A stretch of DNA of 64,000 bases, taken from the NCBI RefSeq assembly GCF_003634615.1, contig NZ_RBKX01000001.1, positions 2,604,001 through 2,668,000 of the forward strand, in the 5' to 3' direction. The notes beneath the pieces are model-generated. The model worked only from the letters and a program-made list of their open reading frames with translations, was not told the origin of the DNA and did not search any database. The position numbers and the translations under genes were made by a program. Source of the DNA: Flavobacterium sp. 102. Its GTDB lineage: Bacteria; Bacteroidota; Bacteroidia; Flavobacteriales; Flavobacteriaceae. Within the stretch, counting starts at the first letter, position 1; each line of letters starts with the position of its first letter. This document shows positions 9,427-17,846 of the stretch, piece after piece.

Positions 9427-10374
9427 TTATTTCTCTGCGGCTGCGTTTTTGATAAAATCGCCCCAAGTCAAGTTGATTTTGCCCGGTTTTTGCTTTTTAG
9501 CGAAAGCTATCGCCATTTGAGCCGCTTCTTCTACAACCCATTCAAAATTTTCGGCACCAACTGAAGTATATTCTGCATCCGGAGCAGGATTTCCAAAATC
9601 GATGGCGTATGGAATTCCGTCACGAACAGCAAATTCAACGGTATTGAAATCATAACCTAAACCTTTGCAAAGACGAAGCGTGTAATCTTTAATCGTTGCC
9701 ATTAGTTTTTTGTCCGTATTTGGATTTTCGACTACATATCTTAAATGGTGCGGATTTCTTGGTTCGTATGGCATAATGCGAACGGCCTTTCCGCCCAAAC
9801 AATACACACGATAATAATCATCGAAGACAATTTCCTCTTGTAAAAGCATTACCAACTGTCCGGTTTCTTGGTGTTTTTGCCAAAATTCTTCCTTGTTTTC
9901 TAATCGGTAAACATTTTTCCAACCACCACCGGCATAGGGTTTCATATAAGCCGGAAAACCGATGTATTCGAAAATACCTTCCCAATCCATAGGATATTTA
10001 AGATTTCTGAATGATTTTGAAGTTGTATCGGTCGGATGTTCCGCAGAAGGCAAAATTACCGTGTTTGGTAGTGGAACGCCCAGTGTATCCGCTAAAGCAT
10101 TATTAAAAAATTTATCATCGGCACTCCACCAAAATGGATTATTGATTACGTTGGTTCCCGTGAGTGCAGCATTTTTTAAATACGCACGATAAAAAGGAAC
10201 GTCTTGTGAAATTCTGTCTATAATTACGGCATATTCACCACCTTTGTTTTGCACTACTTTGTCTATGGAAACGGCTTCAGCGATAATTCCTTTTTCGTTT
10301 TTTGAGTTTACTCTTTCGATAAACGCATAAGGAAAAGTGTCTTCCATTCCGAATAAAATACCAATCTTTTTCAT
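9427..10374 (-). CDS. RimK-like ATP-grasp ligase
   Basis: A 315-residue ATP-grasp enzyme. Visible motifs are the ATP-binding Lys in YMKPYAGGGWKNV, the hinge LLQEEI, and the C-terminal Mg-binding segment VEFAVRDGIPYAIDFGNP. Overall it resembles RimK/glutathione-synthetase-like peptide ligases that add amino acids to a carboxylate. It lies 39 bp downstream of the esterase and 28 bp upstream of the YbdK-type ligase in one transcription unit. Two different ligase folds side by side suggest sequential couplings to build one product. Confidence 0.92.
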   Translation of the reverse strand: MKKIGILFGMEDTFPYAFIERVNSKNEKGIIAEAVSIDKVVQNKGGEYAVIIDRISQDVPFYRAYLKNAALTGTNVINNPFWWSADDKFFNNALADTLGVPLPNTVILPSAEHPTDTTSKSFRNLKYPMDWEGIFEYIGFPAYMKPYAGGGWKNVYRLENKEEFWQKHQETGQLVMLLQEEIVFDDYYRVYCLGGKAVRIMPYEPRNPHHLRYVVENPNTDKKLMATIKDYTLRLCKGLGYDFNTVEFAVRDGIPYAIDFGNPAPDAEYTSVGAENFEWVVEEAAQMAIAFAKKQKPGKINLTWGDFIKNAAAEK

Positions 10375-10413
10375 AACTCTGTTGTTTATTATTTTGTCTT
10401 ATTTTGTATTCTT

Positions 10414-11127
10414 TTAAAAAAACTTAATTCTGGATAAATAATGTGGAAACATTTCGCGCCAAACCGGCCAATCGTGTTCTCGGTCTTGGCGAACGTCTAA
10501 CCAATGCGGAATGTCTCTTTGGGAAAGAATTTTGCTCAACTTCAAATTGGCATCAAAACAAATGTCCCAATTGGAAGTGCCGAGTATGATGTCCATATTC
10601 CATAATTCAGCGTCGTTTAATCCGTGTAAATAATCTTCCGGACTATTGTAGAATACATTATCGTCCCAATGACCATCCATAAAACTTTTAATGGAAAAGG
10701 CTCCGCTTAGCGAAAACATATGACTGACATAACCCGGATGTTTGAGAGCAAAATTTGCTGCATGATAACCACCAAAACTACAGCCGGCTACCGCTACTTT
10801 TCCAGCGTAAGTGTTATTTCTTATCTTTTCTACAATTTCGTGGCAAATCATTTTATCGTACCAAACATGGTTTTGGATGCGATGAACAGGATGGATGTTT
10901 TTATTGTAGAAACTTTCTTTGTCTATGCTATTAGGACAAAAGATTTGTATCAAACCTTGATCAATATACCATCGGGCACTTTCTATTAAACCTTGGTCTT
11001 TATTTTCGTGGTAACTTCCCATAGAAGTAGGGAAGAGGATTACCGGATATCCCGAATGTCCAAAAACCAACATTTCGATTTCACGGCTCAAATTAGGCGA
11101 ATACCATTTAAAATATTCTTCTTTCAT
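10414..11127 (-). CDS. Alpha/beta hydrolase esterase (PF00756-like)
   Basis: A 237-residue single-domain esterase that heads the minus-strand operon. The nucleophile elbow is AGCSFGGYHA and the candidate catalytic His is in DREHDWPVW near the C-terminus. It lacks the N-terminal domain seen in the region 1 plus-strand esterase, and no signal peptide is present. As the first gene of a ligase operon it may release or hydrolyse an activated intermediate, but it could also be a general carboxylesterase. Confidence 0.9.
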   Translation of the reverse strand: MKEEYFKWYSPNLSREIEMLVFGHSGYPVILFPTSMGSYHENKDQGLIESARWYIDQGLIQIFCPNSIDKESFYNKNIHPVHRIQNHVWYDKMICHEIVEKIRNNTYAGKVAVAGCSFGGYHAANFALKHPGYVSHMFSLSGAFSIKSFMDGHWDDNVFYNSPEDYLHGLNDAELWNMDIILGTSNWDICFDANLKLSKILSQRDIPHWLDVRQDREHDWPVWREMFPHYLSRIKFF

Positions 11128-11366
11128 AATTGTTATTCATTTTAACAATTATAATGAAAAATTTGTTGTGAAATATGTAAAACTTTGAATCTTATTAAGT
11201 TTTACGATAAAATATTTAATGATATTTAGTTTTTGAAAATTCTCCAAAAAAAGCACTAAATACAAATACGGAATTTAATTATTGTCAAGAATAACAACAA
11301 TATAAATCCCGTAAGTATAGATAAACAGTAGTTAAAACTGTTTTTGTAGCATAAAAATATAACCAA

Positions 11367-11765
11367 TTAGGCTACGAGTTCAATTAATTGAATTTGACTT
11401 TTAAGTCTTTCAATCAACATATTCATCATGCGTTTATTGATATTGGAAGAATTTTGGATATATTCTGCATATTCGTCTAAAGTAAAAAAGGCAATGACCA
11501 TACCTTTCAAAGAGTTTCTGAATTTGATATCTCTTTGGATAACATTTTCTACGTAGGCCATTTTCTTTTCGGGTGTAAGAGAAAAGAAAACATTCTTTTG
11601 TTTCATTGCATAATTGATAAAAACTTGAATGAACAAATCATTTTGTAACTTTAAAATAGGACGAAGGGTTTTGTTTTGAAAAACTTCCTCAAGCGAGGAC
11701 TGACTGGTTATCGTTCCTAAAGATTCTCCTCTTAACTCTAGAACATTGTTATCTCTGGCTTCCAT
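11367..11765 (-). CDS. Conserved flavobacterial protein of unknown function
   Basis: A 132-residue helical protein starting MEARDNNVLELRGESLGT. It resembles a family often labelled glyoxalase in flavobacterial annotations, but I see no glyoxalase metal motifs, so that label should not be relied on. No signal peptide or membrane helix. It lies alone between the esterase and the OmpA-type gene. The 239-bp gap on its downstream side, before the ligase operon, holds only AT-rich sequence. Confidence 0.75.
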   Translation of the reverse strand: MEARDNNVLELRGESLGTITSQSSLEEVFQNKTLRPILKLQNDLFIQVFINYAMKQKNVFFSLTPEKKMAYVENVIQRDIKFRNSLKGMVIAFFTLDEYAEYIQNSSNINKRMMNMLIERLKSQIQLIELVA

Positions 11766-11897
11766 ATCGGGATTGTATTAGTGGGTTTATATGTTATTTA
11801 AAGCGGACTAAAGTTCGCGTACCTTACTGTCACTGGTAGTTTTCCTCTTAATATCAAATATCACTGGCTTCCATTGTTTTTTTAAAGTTATAAAAAA

Positions 11898-11919
11898 ACC
11901 TCTGTCGTAAAACAGAGGT
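11898..11919 (-). terminator. Intrinsic terminator after the OmpA-type gene
   Basis: On the minus strand ACCTCTGT and ACAGAGGT form an 8-bp stem with a 6-nt loop, followed by a T run. It lies 28 bp past the stop of the outer membrane gene. Confidence 0.88.
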
Positions 11920-11946
11920 CATTTTATAGTTATTAATAATTAATTG

Positions 11947-13239
11947 TTAATTAGTTATCTTGAATACCGCTTTGCGAACTAAGCGTCTGGCGTAGTCAGA
12001 GTTCTTATCGACTGAGCTGTCAATTCCGGCTCCTTTAGCATTCAATCTTGAAGGATTGATTCCGGCTTTGATTAAGATTGCTTTGACATTCTCAGCTCTT
12101 GTAGAAGCCAGTTTCTCATTTTTAGCACTGTCCCCAACTTCGTCAGCATAACCCGAAATCTCTACAGATGCCGTTGGATTATTTCTTAAGTAGTTCAACA
12201 CAAATCCGATGTTGTCTGCTGAAGCAGGTGTAGGTTGTGAGTTACTCTTGTCAAAATAAGCAGCAATATAACCTTCATTGATTAATTGCTCAATCATATT
12301 TTTAGACAAAGCAACATTATTATTGTTGGTAATTGTATTGTCAATGTATTTTTCTAATTCATCAGGAACACCATTCGTGTTTTTATCAACCATTCTTCCT
12401 TTTGTATCCACGGCAACTCCGGCAAGAGAATTGTTTTCAGCATCTAAATAATCAGGAACACCATCTTTATCAGAATCATTCATTAAGGTTTCAATTTCAC
12501 CGATTCTGCCATTCAAAGCTTCAATTTCTTTGTCTTTCTTATCCTGAATAATTGCCCAATCTCCGTGGATTTTTTCATTACCGAATGAATAAGAAAGTCC
12601 AAGAGTCATAACAATCATTTGTCCTGATAAGTTTTCTGAGCTGTCGGCATAAGATCCATCCCAACTCAAATGTTGTCTGAAATTATTCAAAAGACTGATA
12701 TCGCCTACAACAGAGAGAGAGTTTGAAATTCTGAACTGAGGAGAAAATCCAACGATTAATCCTCCATTAAGTTCGTCTTTGTCTAAAAGGTCTGAGTGCA
12801 TTCTGGATATTTGAAGACCTCCATGCAATAACAAACCAAAACGTCCGACAGAATCTTCTAATCCAAACAATCTAACCGCATTGACAACACCTTGAAATCC
12901 TACTCTGTATTGGTAAGTTTCAAAGTCTAAACTTCCACTGCCTTTTTGATTGGTGAATTTATCATAATTTAAATCCATTTTTAAACCAAACTTTGGGCTT
13001 AACATATAGCGAGCAGCTGCTCCGAAAGAATTTACTTGAAATCCACCGAAAGATCTAGAAGGATCGCTTGAGTAATAACCGTCAGCATATGGTTTAATAC
13101 CTTTGGCTTGTCCGGCATAAACATCTATAGTCCATCTGTTATAACTATCTCCTAAAGTACCGGTAGTATCAACTGCGACTTGTGCATTTGAAAAATTAAA
13201 GGAAAAAATAGCAGTTAAAAGTAGTAGAAAATTCTTCAT
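11947..13239 (-). CDS. OmpA-family outer membrane protein with TSP3-like repeats
   Basis: A 430-residue outer membrane protein. A signal peptide ends near FSFNFSNAQ. Residues about 30-215 look like an eight-strand beta barrel, the middle has calcium-binding thrombospondin-3-like repeats (NDSDKDGVPDYLDAE, DKNTNGVPDELEKY), and residues 310-430 form the OmpA peptidoglycan-binding domain (VEISGYADEVGDSAKNEKLA, then LASTRAENVK). It anchors the outer membrane to the cell wall. It has a textbook Bacteroidota promoter and its own terminator, so it is probably strongly expressed and monocistronic. Confidence 0.94.
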   Translation of the reverse strand: MKNFLLLLTAIFSFNFSNAQVAVDTTGTLGDSYNRWTIDVYAGQAKGIKPYADGYYSSDPSRSFGGFQVNSFGAAARYMLSPKFGLKMDLNYDKFTNQKGSGSLDFETYQYRVGFQGVVNAVRLFGLEDSVGRFGLLLHGGLQISRMHSDLLDKDELNGGLIVGFSPQFRISNSLSVVGDISLLNNFRQHLSWDGSYADSSENLSGQMIVMTLGLSYSFGNEKIHGDWAIIQDKKDKEIEALNGRIGEIETLMNDSDKDGVPDYLDAENNSLAGVAVDTKGRMVDKNTNGVPDELEKYIDNTITNNNNVALSKNMIEQLINEGYIAAYFDKSNSQPTPASADNIGFVLNYLRNNPTASVEISGYADEVGDSAKNEKLASTRAENVKAILIKAGINPSRLNAKGAGIDSSVDKNSDYARRLVRKAVFKITN

Positions 13240-13279
13240 ATATGTTTATTTGCGATTATTAAAAATGTTAAAATCATTA

Positions 13280-13309
13280 CAAATATAAATGTTTACAATT
13301 AATAATCAA
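13280..13309 (-). promoter_or_regulatory. Strong Bacteroidota promoter of the OmpA-type gene
   Basis: On the minus strand TTG (13309-13307), a 19-bp spacer and TATATTTG (13287-13280) match the -33/-7 consensus exactly. The ATG lies about 40 bp downstream. Confidence 0.7.
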
Positions 13310-13419
13310 CTTTTTTACCTATTAATGGCAGAAGTGACTAGGTTTTAATTCTAAATTTAATCATAAATTAATATTGGCTGTGTCTTTGAAATCGATTTCG
13401 GTTAATGATTTGCCAATTT

Positions 13420-13452
13420 TTGGAAGTGCTCTGACTGAAATGGTTAATTTTG
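13420..13452 (+). promoter_or_regulatory. Probable promoter of the acyl-CoA thioesterase gene
   Basis: TTG at 13420-13422, a 22-bp spacer and an exact TAATTTTG at 13445-13452, 24 bp before the start codon. The spacer is at the long end of the accepted range. Confidence 0.45.
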
Positions 13453-13476
13453 TTTTGCTAATAAAAACAGATCAAT

Positions 13477-13869
13477 ATGAGATTTCATACCAGAAAATGG
13501 GTAAAACCGGAAGATTTAAATCCTAACAGCACTTTGTTTGGCGGAAGACTATTGGCTTGGATAGATGAAGAATTGGCTCTCTATTCCATTATTCAATTGG
13601 AAAATCCTAAAATTGTAACCAAACACATGTCCGAGATTAACTTCAGAAGTTCGGCTAAGCAAGGCGATATTATTGAAATAGGTATTGATGTTGTTAAATT
13701 CGGTGGTTCTTCATTGACTTTGACTTGTCAAGTAAGAAACATGATGACACGTGAAATCATTATCACTATTGACTCTATTACTATGGTAAGTCTTGGCTCG
13801 GATGGGAAACCAAAACCACACGGAAAAACGCAAATTGAATATATTCAGGACAGATTGGGCGGTTATTGA
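13477..13869 (+). CDS. Acyl-CoA thioesterase, hotdog fold (YciA-like)
   Basis: A 130-residue hotdog thioesterase that hydrolyses acyl-CoA to free acid and CoA. The motif NPNSTLFGGRLLAWIDE carries the family's catalytic Asp region, and MSEINFRSSAKQGDIIEIG is the conserved central strand. Length is normal for the YciA/ACOT12-like group. It is monocistronic and converges on the MscS gene, overlapping its stop by 7 bp. Chain-length specificity cannot be read from sequence. Confidence 0.9.
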   Translation: MRFHTRKWVKPEDLNPNSTLFGGRLLAWIDEELALYSIIQLENPKIVTKHMSEINFRSSAKQGDIIEIGIDVVKFGGSSLTLTCQVRNMMTREIIITIDSITMVSLGSDGKPKPHGKTQIEYIQDRLGGY

Positions 13870-15125
13870 TCTACAAAATCACTTTTACCGGAAGGCATTT
13901 CATAAATTTCTAAGTCGAAATAGGGAATAGAAGCAAAAATATGATCGAAAATATCGGACATAATGTATTCGTAATTCTCAAACCGCTTATCATTCGAAAA
14001 AGTATAAATTTCCAATGGAATTCCCTGCGGCGTTGGTTGCAACTGTCGACAAAGCAATATCATATCTTTATTCAAACCCGGATATTGGCTTAAATACTGG
14101 GTAATGTATTTTCGGAACAACCCAAAATTAGTCATATTCCTTCCGTTAATGAGCAGTGATTTATCAATATTGTGCATTTGATTAAACTTCTCAATTTCAT
14201 TTTGACGGTGTTCAATATAATTGGTTACCAATTGGATTTTCTTCAACTCTCTTAATTCTTTTTCGTTTAAAAAACGAATGCTGTTGGCCTTAATTAAAAT
14301 GTGCCTTTTGATTCTTCTACCATTCGAATCCAGCATACCGCGCCAGTTTCTGAAGGAATCTGAAATCATGCTGTAAGTTGGAATAGTAGTGGTAGTATTG
14401 TCAAAATTTCGAACTTTTACGGTCGCCAAATTTATTTCGATTACGTCTCCATCGGCACCAAATTTGTCAAATGTAATCCAATCACCAATGCGAACCATAT
14501 CATTTAAGGAAACCTGAACACTGGCTACAAATCCCAAAATGGTATCTCTGAATATCAAAATGATAATAGCAGAAATAGCTCCGAATGTTCCCAACATTGC
14601 ACCGGTACTGATTTCAAATATTTTGGAAATAATCATGATAAAACCAAAAACCCACAACACTATCATGATAACCTGAATGTAACTATCAATAGGCTTATCA
14701 CTGTAAGACGGGTTTGATTTTAAATGATCACGAAAAGCATTAAGAATGGTTTTGATAATCCACAAAGTCAGCAATACGATATAAATACCAACGAGTTTTC
14801 CGAAAATGCCTTCCCAATAAACAAAGTTTTCTAAAATAATTGGAACTGATTTGTAGATAAACAATAGCGGAATCAAATGGGCAATGTATTTAGCAGTCTT
14901 ATTGGAGACCAATAAATCATCGAATCTGGTTTTGGTTCTTCTGGCAACAATAATCATACTTCTTACCAATACATATCGGAATACCCGATAGATTGCATAA
15001 ACAATTATCATTAGCACCACGATGTTTATCGCCAAACTCAAATAGGAAGATAGTGTTTCGCCAAAATCCCATTTTTTGAACAGCGGATAACTCCAACCAA
15101 ATATTTTATCGACGATTTTATGCAT
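13863..15125 (-). CDS. MscS-family mechanosensitive ion channel
   Basis: A 420-residue inner membrane channel of the MscS superfamily (YbdG-like size). Five or so N-terminal membrane helices run to about residue 205, with the pore-lining helix rich in Gly/Ala (TGAMLGTFGAISAIIILIF). The beta domain follows (GDWITFDKFGADGDVIEINL) and then a cytoplasmic domain. It relieves turgor during osmotic downshift. Its start overlaps the upstream DUF3817 gene by 8 bp, so the two are cotranscribed. Confidence 0.92.
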   Translation of the reverse strand: MHKIVDKIFGWSYPLFKKWDFGETLSSYLSLAINIVVLMIIVYAIYRVFRYVLVRSMIIVARRTKTRFDDLLVSNKTAKYIAHLIPLLFIYKSVPIILENFVYWEGIFGKLVGIYIVLLTLWIIKTILNAFRDHLKSNPSYSDKPIDSYIQVIMIVLWVFGFIMIISKIFEISTGAMLGTFGAISAIIILIFRDTILGFVASVQVSLNDMVRIGDWITFDKFGADGDVIEINLATVKVRNFDNTTTTIPTYSMISDSFRNWRGMLDSNGRRIKRHILIKANSIRFLNEKELRELKKIQLVTNYIEHRQNEIEKFNQMHNIDKSLLINGRNMTNFGLFRKYITQYLSQYPGLNKDMILLCRQLQPTPQGIPLEIYTFSNDKRFENYEYIMSDIFDHIFASIPYFDLEIYEMPSGKSDFVDQ

Positions 15126-15402
15126 TCTTCACATATTTTCTTTCTACATAAAAAGTAGCAAACGGAAATAATGACGCCAATTGAACTATCGCAAGTTCTT
15201 TTAAACTCCATTTTTGACTTTTAAAAATAGCAAATGCCAATACCACATAACCAATAAACAAAACACCATGCGCCATTCCTATTGGGAATAATAATGTTTT
15301 ATACAAATCCAAATTGGAAGGTTTGATTACTAACATATTAAAAAATAAAACTAAATAGGATATTCCTTCAGCAATGGCAGTGAACTTGAAAAGTTTGGTC
15401 AT
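15118..15402 (-). CDS. DUF3817 membrane protein
   Basis: A 94-residue protein with three membrane helices. The sequence MTKLFKFTAIAEGISYLVL and the middle PIGMAHGVLFIGYV fit DUF3817. I place the start at 15402 and not at the upstream ATG at 15423, because the best -7 promoter box covers 15421-15428 and would leave the longer start untranscribed. It forms an operon with the MscS channel. Function unknown. Confidence 0.87.
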   Translation of the reverse strand: MTKLFKFTAIAEGISYLVLFFNMLVIKPSNLDLYKTLLFPIGMAHGVLFIGYVVLAFAIFKSQKWSLKELAIVQLASLFPFATFYVERKYVKNA

Positions 15403-15420
15403 GTTTTTTTTATTTAAACG

Positions 15421-15453
15421 CAAAATTAAGTAATAACATCAATAAAGAACCAA
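15421..15453 (-). promoter_or_regulatory. Promoter of the DUF3817-MscS operon
   Basis: On the minus strand TTG (15453-15451), a 22-bp spacer and TAATTTTG (15428-15421). It decides the start of the DUF3817 gene at 15402. Confidence 0.55.
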
Positions 15454-15461
15454 AAAGCGTT

Positions 15462-15469
15462 TACTTTTG
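15462..15469 (+). promoter_or_regulatory. -7 box of the DUF6155 gene
   Basis: TACTTTTG matches the -7 consensus 16 bp before the ATG at 15486. No good -33 TTG was found. It is divergent to the promoter at 15421-15453, with overlapping regulatory space. Confidence 0.4.
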
Positions 15470-15485
15470 TTAGTATAAAAATGAG

Positions 15486-16001
15486 ATGAGTAAAAGAGAT
15501 TTGAAGAAATACCTGAATGAACTTTCCAAAGCGCAATTGGAAGAGCAAATTATAGAACTGTACGACAAATTCAGTGATGTAAAAGTTTATTACAATTTTG
15601 CCTTTAATCCCAATGAAGACAAATTGGTTCGTGAAGCTAAGTTTAAAATCTCTAACGAATATTTTCCGGTAAAGGGAAAGAAATCTAAAATGCGTCGTTC
15701 TGTTGCCCAAAAATTCATCAAACACTTCATATCACTGGGCGTTGATTCCTTTATCATTGCCGATATCATGCTTTACAATATTGAAATTGCACAGACTTTT
15801 TCTGCTGAAAAGGTAGTTAAACAAGAATTATTCTTCAAAAGCATGCTGACTTCTTACCAGCAAGCAGTTAGCTTTATGATAGAAAAGGGAATTCTGCATG
15901 ACTTTAAAAATAGAGTAGTGGCAGTCAAAGATGAAAGTGCTGCTCAAAACTGGTTCAATCAGTACGAGTTTATGGCCGTTGTAGAAAGACTCGAATATTA
16001 A
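15486..16001 (+). CDS. DUF6155 family protein
   Basis: A 171-residue helical soluble protein beginning MSKRDLKKYLNELSKAQLEE, typical of DUF6155 in Flavobacteriia. No catalytic motif is recognisable. It lies divergently from the MscS operon and upstream of a helicase gene that has its own promoter. Function unknown. Confidence 0.85.
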   Translation: MSKRDLKKYLNELSKAQLEEQIIELYDKFSDVKVYYNFAFNPNEDKLVREAKFKISNEYFPVKGKKSKMRRSVAQKFIKHFISLGVDSFIIADIMLYNIEIAQTFSAEKVVKQELFFKSMLTSYQQAVSFMIEKGILHDFKNRVVAVKDESAAQNWFNQYEFMAVVERLEY

Positions 16002-16024
16002 TTTTTTGTTATTTGGAAATTAAA

Positions 16025-16057
16025 TTGTGTGAGAACTCCTTTTTAGGTGTACTTTTG
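16025..16057 (+). promoter_or_regulatory. Promoter of the helicase gene
   Basis: TTG at 16025-16027, a 22-bp spacer and an exact TACTTTTG at 16050-16057, 19 bp before the ATG at 16077. It rules out the in-frame start at 16047, which falls inside the promoter. Confidence 0.55.
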
Positions 16058-16076
16058 CAAAATTGTACAAATCACC

Positions 16077-17603
16077 ATGTCTCATAAAGATTTTAACGCC
16101 GAAATTGAAGAGAAAAAGGAACTTTACGGTTACCAAAAGGGCGATATTGACAAAATTTTTGAACGATTAGATAATGGTCCGGAAAACCATCATTTGTTGT
16201 ACCAATTACCAACCGGCGGTGGAAAAACCGTAATTTTCTCCGAAATTGTTCGCCGTTATTTATCCCAACACGATAAGAAAGTGGTTGTTTTAACACACCG
16301 AATTGAGCTTTGCAAGCAAACTTCCAAAATGCTTAAAGGCTTTGATGTCAAAAACAAAATCATCAACAGTAATATCAAAGAATTGCCCGATCAAGATGAA
16401 TATTCTTGTTTTGTAGCGATGGTGGAAACGTTGAAAAATCGTTTAAACGATGAGAAACTGATGATTGATAATGTAGGTTTGGTGATTATTGACGAAGCGC
16501 ATTATAATTCGTTTCGGAAACTGCTCAGCCAATTTAAAAAATCTTTCATTTTAGGGGTTACAGCAACACCTTTGAGTTCAAATATTAAGTTGCCAATGCA
16601 TCACAATTATGATGAATTGATTGTAGGCGACACCATTCAATCGCTTATAGACAAAGGCTTTTTGGCGAAAGCTACGACTTACAGTTACGATGTTGGACTG
16701 ACTTCGCTTAAAGTGGGAATCAACGGTGATTATACCGTAAAATCTTCCGACGATTTGTATATGAATATGATCATGCAAGAAAAATTATTGCATGCTTATA
16801 CAGAGAAATCATTGGGCAAAAAAACGTTGATTTTCAATAATGGTATCAATACTTCGTTGTATGTGTACGATACTTTTAAAGAAGCCGGTTATCCAATAAA
16901 ACACTTAGACAATACAACGTCAGCTGAAGATAGAAAAGATATTTTACAATGGTTCAAAAAGACTCCGGACGCCATTTTAACTTCGGTTGGCATTTTAACT
17001 ACAGGATTTGATGAACCAACAGTGGAAAGCATAATTTTAAATCGAGCTACGAAATCATTGACTTTATATTTTCAAATGATTGGCCGTGGTTCGCGTAAAT
17101 TGCCACATAAAGATAATTTTACCGTTATCGACTTAGGAAACAATGCTTTGCGATTTGGTTTGTGGAATGATCCGGTTGATTGGCAGCATATATTTAAATC
17201 TCCGGAATATTACTTGGAAAGTCTGCGTGATGATGCCGAAATTGAATACGGTTTCAAATATACCATGCCGGAAGTAACGCGTAAATTGTTTGCCAAAACT
17301 TCTAACATTGATATGGATATTGAAGAAGAATTTAAAAAGAATGCGGCTTTAAATTTGCGTTCTAAAGAAGTCCTTGAAAAATCGATTAACCAACATGCTT
17401 TAATGTGTGTTGAAAATACTTCAGATTTGAATGCGGCACGAATGTTGTCTAAAATTTTAGGCGATGATATTGAAAGTCGCGTCAGACGATTTGTAAATTG
17501 CTTAGGAAAAACGAGTAAGAATTACCGCGAATGGTTAATTGAAGATTATAAAACCAAATTAACTTTAGCAATAGGAAAAAAGTTTCGTGAATTAAATTTA
17601 TAA
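16077..17603 (+). CDS. Superfamily II DEAD/DEAH-box helicase
   Basis: A 508-residue SF2 helicase. Motif I is LPTGGGKTVIF (Walker A), motif II is IIDEAHYNSF, motif III is GVTATPL, and motif VI is QMIGRGSRKLP in the second RecA domain. The layout resembles the type III restriction/XPB-like translocases, but with no nuclease or methylase neighbour. It is expected to unwind or translocate on DNA using ATP. The C-terminal 140 residues do not match a domain I recognise. I chose 16077 because the promoter lies just upstream and the sequence MSHKDFNAEIEEKKELYGYQ begins the conserved region. Confidence 0.93.
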   Translation: MSHKDFNAEIEEKKELYGYQKGDIDKIFERLDNGPENHHLLYQLPTGGGKTVIFSEIVRRYLSQHDKKVVVLTHRIELCKQTSKMLKGFDVKNKIINSNIKELPDQDEYSCFVAMVETLKNRLNDEKLMIDNVGLVIIDEAHYNSFRKLLSQFKKSFILGVTATPLSSNIKLPMHHNYDELIVGDTIQSLIDKGFLAKATTYSYDVGLTSLKVGINGDYTVKSSDDLYMNMIMQEKLLHAYTEKSLGKKTLIFNNGINTSLYVYDTFKEAGYPIKHLDNTTSAEDRKDILQWFKKTPDAILTSVGILTTGFDEPTVESIILNRATKSLTLYFQMIGRGSRKLPHKDNFTVIDLGNNALRFGLWNDPVDWQHIFKSPEYYLESLRDDAEIEYGFKYTMPEVTRKLFAKTSNIDMDIEEEFKKNAALNLRSKEVLEKSINQHALMCVENTSDLNAARMLSKILGDDIESRVRRFVNCLGKTSKNYREWLIEDYKTKLTLAIGKKFRELNL

Positions 17604-17801
17604 TACGATAGTTTAAGTAAGGTAAATTAGATTGTTATTTTACAGATATTTACAAATGATAATTAAAACACAAAAACGCGTACTTTTGAAACTATAATTT
17701 ATATTATGTAAAATAGAATTTTTAAAACATACAACACTATTGCTTTCTTTAGTTTTGAAATGTTTTTTAACAATCACTCTCTAACTTGCCTAAACCTTTA
17801 C

Positions 17802-17809
17802 TATTTTTG
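17802..17809 (+). promoter_or_regulatory. Possible -7 box for the DUF294 operon
   Basis: TATTTTTG lies 37 bp before the ATG at 17847 and matches TAnnTTTG. The only nearby TTG is 13 bp upstream, which is too close. The rest of the 243-bp gap from 17604 is AT-rich with a second -7-like box (17681-17688) and no other feature. Confidence 0.35.
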
Positions 17810-17846
17810 TGCAGTCAAATCAATCTGATTAAATTCAATTAATGCT

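Noticed and set aside
11367..11765. Glyoxalase label
   Set aside because: No glyoxalase metal ligands or beta-alpha-beta motifs are visible; kept as unknown.
15426..15725. 99-residue antisense frame over the DUF6155 gene
   Set aside because: Overlaps a real gene and its promoter; no family match.
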